NCBI GenBank assembly: GCA_001899175.1
Contig: MKVH01000013.1
Location: forward strand, 124,001 to 188,000
Direction: 5' to 3'
Source: Candidatus Kapaibacterium thiocyanatum
GTDB taxonomy: Bacteria; Bacteroidota; Ignavibacteria; Kapaibacteriales; Kapaibacteriaceae
Length of the DNA: 64,000 nucleotides
Made by a program: the position numbers and the translations under genes. Below the pieces are notes generated by a model that was given only the letters and a program-made list of their open reading frames with translations, did not search any database and was not told the DNA's origin. Positions 29,721 to 37,645 of this stretch are shown here, piece after piece; within the stretch, counting starts at the first letter, position 1, and each line of letters begins with the position of its first letter.

Positions 29721-31064
29721 GGATGCGGTGTGGATCGTCGACGTCGTGCGGACGACGATACGGTAGGCGCCCGACGGCAACATGCGCGTGTCGATCTGGA
29801 AGCGTACCGCACGGCCGTCGCGTTGTGAAGGCTGGGCCGCCATCAGCATGCGTCCGGTGACGTCGTAGAGTTCGAGACCGATCTCCCCCGCGTCGTCCGT
29901 AGCCACGACGATGGATGCGACGTCGACGACGGGATTGGGTGCGATGCTGACACCGGCGACAGGCCTGCCGCCGTCCTCGTTCACGCCGGTCGTGATGATG
30001 CCCGACTTGAATACGCCGTGACCGTACGTGCCGCAGTAGGCGGCCATCTTTCCTGTCGGGAGCTGATCACGCGTCAGTTCGACGGTGCGTACGATGACGT
30101 CCTGAGGAAGACCGTCGTTCCACTGTTCCCAGCCATCGCCCCAGTTATTGGAGACGAGGATACCTCTCGTGTCGGCCGCAGCGAGAAGGGCGCTGCCCCA
30201 CGTCGGATGTTCGAGAATGCGCCAGATGCGCGTGTTCTCCGTTCCCTTCAGCCTGAACCACGTGCGTCCGGTATCGTTGCTCTTGAACATGCCGGTGCCG
30301 ACGCTGGACGTGCCGACGATGGAGTCCGTACCACAGTAAACGACGTTGGAGTGGAAGCGCGAGGGCCATACGCAGAGGACACGCTTGCCTTCGAGGCCGA
30401 TGGAATCCTTGGACCATGTGACGCCGTTGTCCCGTGACCACAACACGCCCGGCAGGCCGCGACCGTCACCGGCCATGAAGACCAGGGCCGTGTCGGCTTC
30501 GCTGATGGCGATGCTGCGTGTGGATACCGGCTCGTTACCCGGGCGTACGAGCGTCTTGCACGAATCGGTCGACGTCTGGAAACCATCGCTGGTATTGACC
30601 TGTGCCGTCATGATCAGCGGCGGATCGTAGGCACGCACGAGGAACTGTTCGATCTTCATGAGGTCGTTCTCCGGTTGCGTCGACCACTCTTCACCGGCAT
30701 TGGTGGAGCGGACGAGGCCTCCGGTGAAGGAGAAGGGCTTGATGACTGCAGCGATCCAGTAGCGGGAATCGGCGGGTAGACGGAGAATGTCGCGTACGGA
30801 ATATCCCTTCAGGACCGGATCGCTCCACGTTCCCCCATCGTTGCTGCTGATGCGATAGCCCATTCCGGAATAGTATTCCATGTTGGCGTTCGCGTCTTCG
30901 TACAGCGGAGGTGCGGAATCGCCGCATACGACCAGGGCGTCGGGCGAGCTGAAGACCTTGATGCGATGTACGTAGGGTTCCGTTCCGGGCAGTGCTTTCC
31001 ACGTCTGTGCCTGCGTCGCGGCGGTGAAAAGGGAGAGGGCGGCGAGAAGGATGATGTGTTTCAT
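29709..31064 (-). CDS. Secreted Asp-box protein with T9SS C-terminal sorting domain
   Basis: A 451-residue secreted protein. After the signal peptide (LLAALSLFTAATQAQ) come beta-propeller-type repeats marked by Asp-boxes (NAGEEWST, DNGVTWSKD, NDTGRTWFRL, NWGDGWEQW), as in sialidase/YCF48-like proteins. The C-terminal about 80 residues begin with SIAPNPVVDVASIVV and end LPSGAYRIVVRT, the type A sorting-domain pattern recognised by the type IX secretion system. It should be delivered across the outer membrane. It follows the biotin carrier gene by 19 bp. Confidence 0.75.
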   Translation of the reverse strand: MKHIILLAALSLFTAATQAQTWKALPGTEPYVHRIKVFSSPDALVVCGDSAPPLYEDANANMEYYSGMGYRISSNDGGTWSDPVLKGYSVRDILRLPADSRYWIAAVIKPFSFTGGLVRSTNAGEEWSTQPENDLMKIEQFLVRAYDPPLIMTAQVNTSDGFQTSTDSCKTLVRPGNEPVSTRSIAISEADTALVFMAGDGRGLPGVLWSRDNGVTWSKDSIGLEGKRVLCVWPSRFHSNVVYCGTDSIVGTSSVGTGMFKSNDTGRTWFRLKGTENTRIWRILEHPTWGSALLAAADTRGILVSNNWGDGWEQWNDGLPQDVIVRTVELTRDQLPTGKMAAYCGTYGHGVFKSGIITTGVNEDGGRPVAGVSIAPNPVVDVASIVVATDDAGEIGLELYDVTGRMLMAAQPSQRDGRAVRFQIDTRMLPSGAYRIVVRTTSTIHTASLLH

Positions 31065-31083
31065 GTCGATATCGACGAGTTGG

Positions 31084-31596
31084 TCAATGAGTTGGTTCCA
31101 CGGCGCACAGCAACGTGCCCTTTTCCACGGCGATCCCTTCCTGTGCGGTCAGATGCTGGATGATACCGGCGATCGGCGACTTGATGGCATTCTCCATCTT
31201 CATGGCCTCGAGCGTGAACAGGGTGTCGCCCTTCTTGACCGTCGTGCCGGTTGACGTGAGGATGGTCTTCAGAAGTCCGGGCATCGGTGCGGCCACGCGT
31301 ACCACGCGCGACTGCGCGGCCGGCGAAGCCTGGAGGATGGCGAGAAGGGCGTCGTGACGTTCGTCGATGACCTTGGCGGTGTAGGTATAGCCACGCAGGG
31401 AAATGGCGACATGGCTGATGCCGTCGCTCGTGATAACGACGGGAACCGTCGTTCCGTCGATGTCCGCCTGCCATACATGGCGTCGTCCCGTCGGTTCGAG
31501 CCGTACCGTCATACCGTCCGTCGCTGCCGTACCCTTCGCATCGAGATCGACGGCTGCGGAACGGCCGTCGATCTCCGTTGAAACGATGAATCGCAT
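31084..31596 (-). CDS. Biotin carrier protein of an acyl-CoA carboxylase
   Basis: A 170-residue protein whose C-terminal about 75 residues are a biotinyl domain: VAAPMPGLLKTILTSTGTTV, then the biotin-acceptor EAMKMEN and SPIAGIIQHLTAQEG. The N-terminal half is a beta-rich region also seen in pyruvate/propionyl-CoA carboxylase carrier subunits. The ATG chosen (MRFIV) gives the standard start; an upstream in-frame start would add an unconvincing extension. It could serve the carboxyltransferase at 16620, but no biotin carboxylase is nearby. Its own promoter lies at 31621-31651. Confidence 0.85.
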   Translation of the reverse strand: MRFIVSTEIDGRSAAVDLDAKGTAATDGMTVRLEPTGRRHVWQADIDGTTVPVVITSDGISHVAISLRGYTYTAKVIDERHDALLAILQASPAAQSRVVRVAAPMPGLLKTILTSTGTTVKKGDTLFTLEAMKMENAIKSPIAGIIQHLTAQEGIAVEKGTLLCAVEPTH

Positions 31597-31620
31597 TGGA
31601 ATTTCAGTGTGATGTGACTG

Positions 31621-31651
31621 CGAAGATAGGCAGGCCGCAGGCGAGCACCAA
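31621..31651 (-). promoter_or_regulatory. Bacteroidota-like promoter of the biotin carrier gene
   Basis: On the minus strand, TTG (31649-31651), 20 bp spacer, TATCTTCG (31621-31628), matching TAnnTTTG with C for T at position 7. It is 24 bp upstream of the ATG. Seen directly; activity inferred. Confidence 0.5.
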
Positions 31652-31692
31652 CATGTTTGGGAGGTGCGTGCACTCGTCGGAGCGATATGCAT

Positions 31693-32943
31693 CTACGGCT
31701 TGCAGGTCATGAGGAAGAGACGTCCGCCGTACACGCCGAGGGCCTTGAACGCATCCGCCTTGACGTCGTAGACGGTCGGGCCCGCACTGTCGCACATGCG
31801 GCCAAGACGCATGATGTCGAGTTCGACGTCCCACATGACGAGCGTCGTGGCGGACGAGTATCCGACGTAGTGCTTCGTCGGATGGACTGCGAGCCGGGCG
31901 CCCGTGCTGACCCGTCCCTTGACACGATAGCGTTTGCCGTTGACGGCGAAGAACTCTTCGCTGTCGCGCCCGGCATAGACCAGGAAGGCACCGTTGTTCG
32001 AGAACGTCAACGGACCCGTTTCGAGTCCTGCCGAATAATCGGCGTTGTTGAACATGATGACCCTGGTACCGCGCCGCGTCGCACGATAGGCGACGAGCGG
32101 GTCTGCCGGGCTGAGCGTGACGTCCGAGATACCTTCCACGACCGGACTCATCCAGGGCTGGATGTAGTCATCCGTGTACATGTAGACGTAGGCCGGACCG
32201 GTGCTGGCCGCGGAGAATGCACAGACCGTTCCGGAAGGATTCACCTGGAGCATGTTCACGAAGGTCAGGTTGGATGCGAGTTCCTCGTCACCGAGATAGA
32301 CCGTATATCGCGCTCCGTTTCCTATCGCATAGAACGGACGGGCATCGGCCCAGATACCTCCGAGCTGGATGCTCTCGCCTAGTGCGACGTCCTCACCGTT
32401 GCGGACCAGAGCCTGGGAGTTCCCGCGCTGGCCGACGTACCATACGGTGATCCCCGCCGGATCGAAGGCGAACGTACCCGTTGGATTCAGACATCGATAG
32501 GTTCGCTGGCCGTTCGTGAGTACGCGATCGGTTCCGTTGAGGACGACATACCAGAGCTCGTCGCTGGCCGGCGGATACATCAGCGATTCCAGCCCGGTTC
32601 CTTCGATATGCCTGCTTCCTTCGGCGGTGACGATGGACCATTGCGTGTTGCGTTCGCCGATGGTTCCCCAACTGGCTCCACTGCGGGAGAATATCGGTGG
32701 TTCGATCCTGTTGAACGGACCGTAGCGCTTGCCATCGACGTAGAGATGTTCTATTCCCTCGAACGGCTGCGTGATCGCCCACCAGTGTCCTGTGGAATCG
32801 ATACCGTATTTGACGAGCGGTTCCTCGTTGCCGAGAAGCATCGTATCGGTACAGTCGGCATGCATCGTCGTGGTCGCACAGAGCATGACGAGCAGGACAC
32901 TCAGGATCGCGGACGATGGTCGTGGGATGTTCGGCATGAGCAT
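31693..32943 (-). CDS. Exported propeller-like protein, unknown function
   Basis: A 416-residue protein with a signal peptide (ILSVLLVMLCATTTMHA) followed by repeated beta-strand units: HWWAITQPFEGIEHLYVDG, SDELWYVVLNGTDRVL, ITVWYVGQRGNSQAL, PFYAIGNGARYTVYL, LVYAGRDSEEFFAVNG. These look like WD40/PD40-type blades, with tags like VNGKRY and YVDGKRY. There is no clear T9SS sorting domain; the C-terminus ends YGGRLFLMTCKP. The start is the ATG just after a likely gene boundary; an earlier in-frame start would be out of signal-peptide register. I do not recognise the family. Confidence 0.6.
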   Translation of the reverse strand: MLMPNIPRPSSAILSVLLVMLCATTTMHADCTDTMLLGNEEPLVKYGIDSTGHWWAITQPFEGIEHLYVDGKRYGPFNRIEPPIFSRSGASWGTIGERNTQWSIVTAEGSRHIEGTGLESLMYPPASDELWYVVLNGTDRVLTNGQRTYRCLNPTGTFAFDPAGITVWYVGQRGNSQALVRNGEDVALGESIQLGGIWADARPFYAIGNGARYTVYLGDEELASNLTFVNMLQVNPSGTVCAFSAASTGPAYVYMYTDDYIQPWMSPVVEGISDVTLSPADPLVAYRATRRGTRVIMFNNADYSAGLETGPLTFSNNGAFLVYAGRDSEEFFAVNGKRYRVKGRVSTGARLAVHPTKHYVGYSSATTLVMWDVELDIMRLGRMCDSAGPTVYDVKADAFKALGVYGGRLFLMTCKP

Positions 32944-32975
32944 GGACGATGATCGATCGGGTTGTTGTTGAGACG

Positions 32976-33560
32976 TCAGTCGCGTACGTATACCTGCCGT
33001 TCCGTAACGACGCAGCGCAGAGGAACGTCGTGGATGTCGACCGGTACCTTCGCGACCTTCTGGCATTCGTAGGCGAGGCCGATGCTGACGGCATCGGTCG
33101 CCGAAAGGAAGCGGTCGTAGAATCCCCTTCCGTAACCGACCCTGTTGCAGGAGGCATCGAAGGCCGCCAGCGGAACGATGACGACGTCGTTCGTCGTGAA
33201 GCCGTCGTCGTCCGTCGTATCGCCATGTTCATCCGGAACGGGCTCGTGGATGCCGAAGCCGCCCGGCGCCCATCGCGTGGCATGCGTGACCCGTACGTGG
33301 CGCATGACATCGGCTACGACGACAGGAACGTAGACGTCCTTGCCCGTGGCCCAGGCGTATTCGATGAAGGGCATCGTCGCCACTTCCCCACGGATATCGC
33401 GATAGACGTGAATGCGCTTCGCTAGCTGGAAGGCCCTGATCTTGTGAGCCCGCTCGAAGATCAACTGATTCCAGAACGACCGTTCGTCGTCCTTGATGTG
33501 CGCACGCGATTCTAGTGCAGCCGTACGTACCGTCTTCTTCTCCGAAGTGATGTCGTTCAT
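32976..33560 (-). CDS. 5-formyltetrahydrofolate cyclo-ligase
   Basis: A 194-residue enzyme of the MTHFS/YgfA family, which converts 5-formyl-THF to methenyl-THF with ATP in one-carbon metabolism. The signature VPLAAFDASCNRVGYGRGFYDRF region (about residues 127-150) carries the phosphate- and folate-binding GYGRGFYDR, and the N-terminus has a basic AALESRAHIK helix. The ATG overlaps the EamA stop by 4 bp (ATGA), so it is coupled to the transporter. Complete and of normal length. Confidence 0.9.
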   Translation of the reverse strand: MNDITSEKKTVRTAALESRAHIKDDERSFWNQLIFERAHKIRAFQLAKRIHVYRDIRGEVATMPFIEYAWATGKDVYVPVVVADVMRHVRVTHATRWAPGGFGIHEPVPDEHGDTTDDDGFTTNDVVIVPLAAFDASCNRVGYGRGFYDRFLSATDAVSIGLAYECQKVAKVPVDIHDVPLRCVVTERQVYVRD

Positions 33561-34453
33561 GATGTCGTTGTCGTGATGGTTCGACGTGATGCGAGATAAT
33601 CCGGAAGGATCATGCCAGCAAGCATGATGATCGCGCCGACGACCTTGGCCATGGACCAGGATTCGTCGAACGCCACGAAGGCGATGGCCGAAGCGGCGAG
33701 CGGCTCGACGGCGAAGATCATGCCGGCACGGACCGGATGCGTGTATTGCTGGAAGCGCGTCTGCACCCAGGTCGCGAGTACGGAGGCGACGACGGAGCAG
33801 TACAACAGACTCCAGACGATGGAGGTATTCCACGTGAACCGGAAGGCGCCTCCTTCGAGGATGAGTTCGGTGATGCCTGCCAGGATGACCGTCATACCGA
33901 ACTGCATGATGACCAGGGCGTTCTGCTTGTCCGGATCGTCGCGCAGCTCGGACGTCCAGACGTCGATGTAGGTCAGGTAGAATGCCCACAGGAGTGCGCT
34001 GATCAACGTCACGATGTCGCCTATCCTGAATCCGCCCATGCTTGCCTCGGTCAGCAGCCAGAGGCCGACGACGACGATCACCGCAGCGACGAGATGCCTG
34101 GGCCTGATGGATGTGCCCGTGACGCCGCGGTGGATGAACGGGACGAAGATGATGGCCGATCCGGTGATGAAGGCACTCGATGAAGCCGAGATGCTCGTCA
34201 GTCCGACGGACTGGAGCAACAGGCAGATGCCATAGAGACTGCCGAGCGCCATGCCGCGCATCACGAGACGGCGATTCCAGCCACGCATCGCACGTGGCCA
34301 GATGGCGATGGCCATGACGAGGGCGAGGCCGAAACGCAGGAGGACGAAGACGGCCGGAGATGTCGTTACGAGCGCATCCTTGATGATGGCGAACGTACCG
34401 CCCCACAGGCACGTGATCAGCAGAAGCAGTGCTTCGGCTCTCCGTTGCGTCAT
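33557..34453 (-). CDS. EamA/DMT family transporter
   Basis: A 298-residue inner-membrane protein with ten predicted helices in two EamA repeats. The first repeat has LLLITCLWGGTFAIIKDAL and FVLLRFGLALVMAI; the second has AVVASVLATWVQTRFQQY, IFAVEPLAASAIAFV. Members export amino acids or metabolites; substrate unknown. It sits between the M20 peptidase and the folate gene with 4-bp ATGA overlaps on both sides, an arrangement that suggests a peptide-degradation/export unit, though this is inference. Confidence 0.85.
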   Translation of the reverse strand: MTQRRAEALLLLITCLWGGTFAIIKDALVTTSPAVFVLLRFGLALVMAIAIWPRAMRGWNRRLVMRGMALGSLYGICLLLQSVGLTSISASSSAFITGSAIIFVPFIHRGVTGTSIRPRHLVAAVIVVVGLWLLTEASMGGFRIGDIVTLISALLWAFYLTYIDVWTSELRDDPDKQNALVIMQFGMTVILAGITELILEGGAFRFTWNTSIVWSLLYCSVVASVLATWVQTRFQQYTHPVRAGMIFAVEPLAASAIAFVAFDESWSMAKVVGAIIMLAGMILPDYLASRRTITTTTS

Positions 34454-35832
34454 GACGTTCCGTCCTGTCCCATGTTCGTGTAGAACCGTGCGGCCGCCTT
34501 CATGCCTTCATGGAAGTTCGACATGTCGAAGTGTTCGTCCGGCGAATGGGCGTTCTCGTTGTTGAGCCCGAAGCCCATCAGCACCGTCGGAGCCTTGAGC
34601 ACGGTGTCGAAGAGCAGGACGACCGGAATGGAACCACCTTCTCGTGTGAAGCGGCAGCGCTGACCGAACGTTTCCTCCATCGCCCTGGCGGCGGCATGCA
34701 TGGCCTTCGTATCCCTGGGCACGAGGACGGGATCGGCACCGTGGAGATCGGTGACGGTGACGGTCACTCCCTGAGGTGCGATCCGCTGGATGTAGTCGGT
34801 AAACTTCTTTACGATATCGGCGGTGCGCTGATGTGGCACGAGTCGCATGCTGACCTTCGCCATGGCTTTCGCAGGAAGAACGGTTTTCGCACCTTCGCCG
34901 GTGAATCCGCCGAGCATGCCGTTGACGTCCAGTGTGGGCCGTGCCCACAGGCGTTCGAGCGTCGAATATCCTTCTTCGCCATAGAGAGTATCGACACCGA
35001 CGTCATCCTTCAGACGCTGGTCGTCGTATTCGAGTTGTCCGAGCTCCATGCGTTCCGTGTCGTCGAGCGACAGGACTTCGTCGTAGAATCCGGGAACGAG
35101 GATACGTCCGGTCCTTACATCCTTCAGTTGTGCGAGGATACTCGCGAGCGCGTTGAGCGGGTTGTTGACGGCGCCGCCGTACGATCCCGAATGCAGGTCG
35201 CGATCGGGACCCTGGACGTCGATCTGAAGATAGGCCAGGCCGCGCAGTCCGTAGACGAGACCAGGGATACCCGGAGCGAACATTGGTGTATCCGACACCG
35301 CGACGGCATCGCATCGGAGCATGTCCGCATGCTGCCGAACGAAGGGAGCGAGGTTCGGACTGCCGATTTCCTCTTCGCCTTCGATGAGGAACTTGACGTT
35401 GACGGGGAGACCACCGGTCGTGGCGATCAGCGCTTCGAGAGCCTTGACATGCAGGAAGACCTGTCCCTTGTCGTCCGTCGCACCACGGGCATAGATCCTG
35501 CCGTCACGCACTTCGGGCGCGAAGGGCGGCGTGGTCCACAGGTCGATGGGATCGACGGGCTGGACATCGTAGTGACCGTAGAACAATACCGTCGGCTTGT
35601 CGGGTCCGGCACCGAGATGCTCGGCATAGACGATGGGGTGGCCGGGTGTGTCCAGGACGCGGACATCCGGCATGCCGATGGACGTAAGATGTGCCGCGAG
35701 CCATTCGGCGCAACGGCGGACGTCGGGAATCGCCGACGGGTCCGTGCTGACGCTGGGAATGGAGAGGAAGTCGTGCAGTTCCGCATCGAATCGTGCGGCA
35801 TTCTCGGCAAGATAGGTCAGTGTCTCTGTCAT
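34450..35832 (-). CDS. M20 family metallopeptidase (dipeptidase)
   Basis: A 460-residue M20 peptidase of the dipeptidase/CNDP-like group. Zinc ligands and catalytic residues are visible: GHYDVQPVDP (His), RGATDDKGQ (Asp), EGEEEIGSPN (catalytic Glu-Glu), SDTPMF (Asp) and the final His in DEHFDMSNF. The dimerisation (lid) domain falls in the middle, with GPDRDLHSGSYGGAV. It removes amino acids from peptides in the cytoplasm. The ATG at 35832 was chosen over longer in-frame extension because it starts MTETLTYLAEN, typical for the family. Confidence 0.92.
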   Translation of the reverse strand: MTETLTYLAENAARFDAELHDFLSIPSVSTDPSAIPDVRRCAEWLAAHLTSIGMPDVRVLDTPGHPIVYAEHLGAGPDKPTVLFYGHYDVQPVDPIDLWTTPPFAPEVRDGRIYARGATDDKGQVFLHVKALEALIATTGGLPVNVKFLIEGEEEIGSPNLAPFVRQHADMLRCDAVAVSDTPMFAPGIPGLVYGLRGLAYLQIDVQGPDRDLHSGSYGGAVNNPLNALASILAQLKDVRTGRILVPGFYDEVLSLDDTERMELGQLEYDDQRLKDDVGVDTLYGEEGYSTLERLWARPTLDVNGMLGGFTGEGAKTVLPAKAMAKVSMRLVPHQRTADIVKKFTDYIQRIAPQGVTVTVTDLHGADPVLVPRDTKAMHAAARAMEETFGQRCRFTREGGSIPVVLLFDTVLKAPTVLMGFGLNNENAHSPDEHFDMSNFHEGMKAAARFYTNMGQDGTS

Positions 35833-35870
35833 GATCGGGGTGGAATGCTGAAGGATGGTTCGAAAATACG

Positions 35871-37013
35871 CTACGACAGTTCGGTGACGCCTGACATCAG
35901 GGCCTCTTCGTACAGGGCTTCGTACTGGGGGACGATGAGGGAGATGTCGAACTTCTCCACGGCGCGTTTGCGCGCGTTCTCGCTGAAGATGTTGAGCTTC
36001 TTGGGATTGGAGAGCAGTTCGACGCAGTACTTGGCCATGCGTTGCACATCGCCGAGTTCGGCGATGTAGCCCGTATCTCCGTGCGCGACGACTTCCGGAA
36101 TGCCGCCGATGTTCGTGGCCACGACGGGCACCGAACAGCTCATGGCCTCGAGGGCCGACAGACCGAAACTCTCCTGCTGGCTCGGAAGAAGGAAGATGTC
36201 GGCCACGGAAAGGATTTCCGGCAGGGCCGACTGCTTTCCGAGGAACTTCACGTGATCGACGAGACCGAGATCGCGCACGAGCCGTTCGGCTTCGGAACGT
36301 TCGGGGCCATCGCCCACCAGGAGCAGCGTGGCATTGATGCTCTTGCGTACTTCGGAGAGGATGTGGATGCAGTCCTGTACCCTCTTCACCGGACGGAAGT
36401 TGGATACGTGCATGAGAATGTGTTCGCCGTTGCCGCGTATCTGACGTTCCAGTTGCGTGCACCGCGTACGCTGATACAGGTTCGTATCCACGAAGTTAGG
36501 GATCACGCGTATGGACATGTCGGGCGCGAAGTTCTGCCGCGTCTTCTCCTGCAGGAAGCCCGATACGGCCGTCACGACGTCCGAACGCTCCAGTGAGAAC
36601 TTCACGAGAGGATGGAAGGACGGTTCGAGTCCGACGAGGGTGATGTCCGTGCCATGCAGCGTCGTGATGAGGCGCATGGGCTTGGAGCCCTGCATGATCT
36701 CCCGCGCCAGATATCCGCTGATGGCATGCGGAATGGCATAGTGGACGTGCAGGATATCGAGGTTCTCGTACTTGGCGACGTCGATGATCTTGCCTGCCAG
36801 AGCCAGGGTGTAGAGATTGAATTCGAGCAGTGGATACGTCGGCGTCTCCACCTCATGATAGTAGATGTTATCTTGGAACCTGTCCAGCCTCATGGGCTGG
36901 GCATAGGTGATGAAGTGGACGCTGTGACCACGCCGTGCCAGTTCCTGGCCGAGTTCGGTCGCGAGCACACCGCTGCCACCGTATGTTGGATAACAGACCA
37001 TTCCGATACGCAT
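35871..37013 (-). CDS. bshA: N-acetyl-alpha-D-glucosaminyl L-malate synthase
   Basis: A 380-residue GT4 glycosyltransferase. The N-terminus MRIGMVCYPTYGGSGVLATELG and HVHYAIPHAISGYLAR, LHGTDITLVG, SDVVTAVSGFLQ are characteristic of BshA, which joins GlcNAc to L-malate in the first step of bacillithiol synthesis. The nucleotide-sugar motif is PSQQESFGLSALEAMSC with the EX7E glutamates. Its presence implies bacillithiol as the low-molecular-weight thiol. It diverges from the YigZ-like gene, whose start is only 23 bp away. Confidence 0.92.
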   Translation of the reverse strand: MRIGMVCYPTYGGSGVLATELGQELARRGHSVHFITYAQPMRLDRFQDNIYYHEVETPTYPLLEFNLYTLALAGKIIDVAKYENLDILHVHYAIPHAISGYLAREIMQGSKPMRLITTLHGTDITLVGLEPSFHPLVKFSLERSDVVTAVSGFLQEKTRQNFAPDMSIRVIPNFVDTNLYQRTRCTQLERQIRGNGEHILMHVSNFRPVKRVQDCIHILSEVRKSINATLLLVGDGPERSEAERLVRDLGLVDHVKFLGKQSALPEILSVADIFLLPSQQESFGLSALEAMSCSVPVVATNIGGIPEVVAHGDTGYIAELGDVQRMAKYCVELLSNPKKLNIFSENARKRAVEKFDISLIVPQYEALYEEALMSGVTELS

Positions 37014-37036
37014 GCACTTCCTTTTTCCAGTACGTG

Positions 37037-37645
37037 ATGGCAACTGACGAATATTGGACCGTAGCTGCCGAAACGAGAGCCGAAATTACCATCAAACGTT
37101 CGGTCTTCCTTGCCTGTGCGTTACACAGCCCCGCGAGGGAGGACGCGATGGCCTACGTCGAGCGTTTGAGAAAAGAGTTCTTCGATGCCGTTCACCACTG
37201 CTTCGCCTACCGTCTGGGGCAGCATGGTCTCGATTATCGCATGTCCGATGACGGCGAACCGTCGGGTACCGCGGGCAAACCGATCCTCTTCTGTCTCCAG
37301 AAGGCGCAATTGACGGATTCGGTAGTGGTCGTAGTGCGTTATTTCGGCGGAATCAAGCTCGGCACGGGAGGTCTCGCACGGGCGTATTCGGAAGCGGCCA
37401 CGGACGTACTCGCCTCGTGTCCCCGCCGCAAGGTCGTCCAGACCCGTCCGCTCTCCATTTTCTGCACGTACGACGATATCGCCCGTATCACCGGGCTGCT
37501 GGAAGAACTGGATATCCCCTTCCTGCCCATCTATGCCGACGCGGTGACGTTCGACGTCGACGTTCCTCAATCGCAGGTCGACTTCGTCATCGCCCAGGTG
37601 ACGAGCCGCACGAATGCACGGGCGGGATACTCCCTGAGGGACTAG
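37037..37645 (+). CDS. IMPACT (YigZ) family protein
   Basis: A 202-residue protein of the YigZ/IMPACT family. The N-terminal domain has KRSVFLACALHSPAR, HCFAYRLG, SDDGEPSGTAGKPIL and VVVVRYFGGIKLGTGGLARAY, all family signatures; the C-terminal DUF1949-like domain completes it. The family is linked to translation control and RNA or GTPase interactions but its exact action is unsettled. Start is the ATG giving MATDEYWT. It overlaps the next convergent gene by 4 bp. Confidence 0.9.
   Translation: MATDEYWTVAAETRAEITIKRSVFLACALHSPAREDAMAYVERLRKEFFDAVHHCFAYRLGQHGLDYRMSDDGEPSGTAGKPILFCLQKAQLTDSVVVVVRYFGGIKLGTGGLARAYSEAATDVLASCPRRKVVQTRPLSIFCTYDDIARITGLLEELDIPFLPIYADAVTFDVDVPQSQVDFVIAQVTSRTNARAGYSLRD

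Noticed and set aside
35861-35868. TATTTTCG as a promoter for the M20 operon
   Set aside because: The -7-like box is good but no TTG at the right distance; left out of the promoter list.
34510-36069. Plus-strand frame of about 520 codons opposite the M20 peptidase
   Set aside because: Antisense to an intact peptidase with all metal ligands; no motif of its own.
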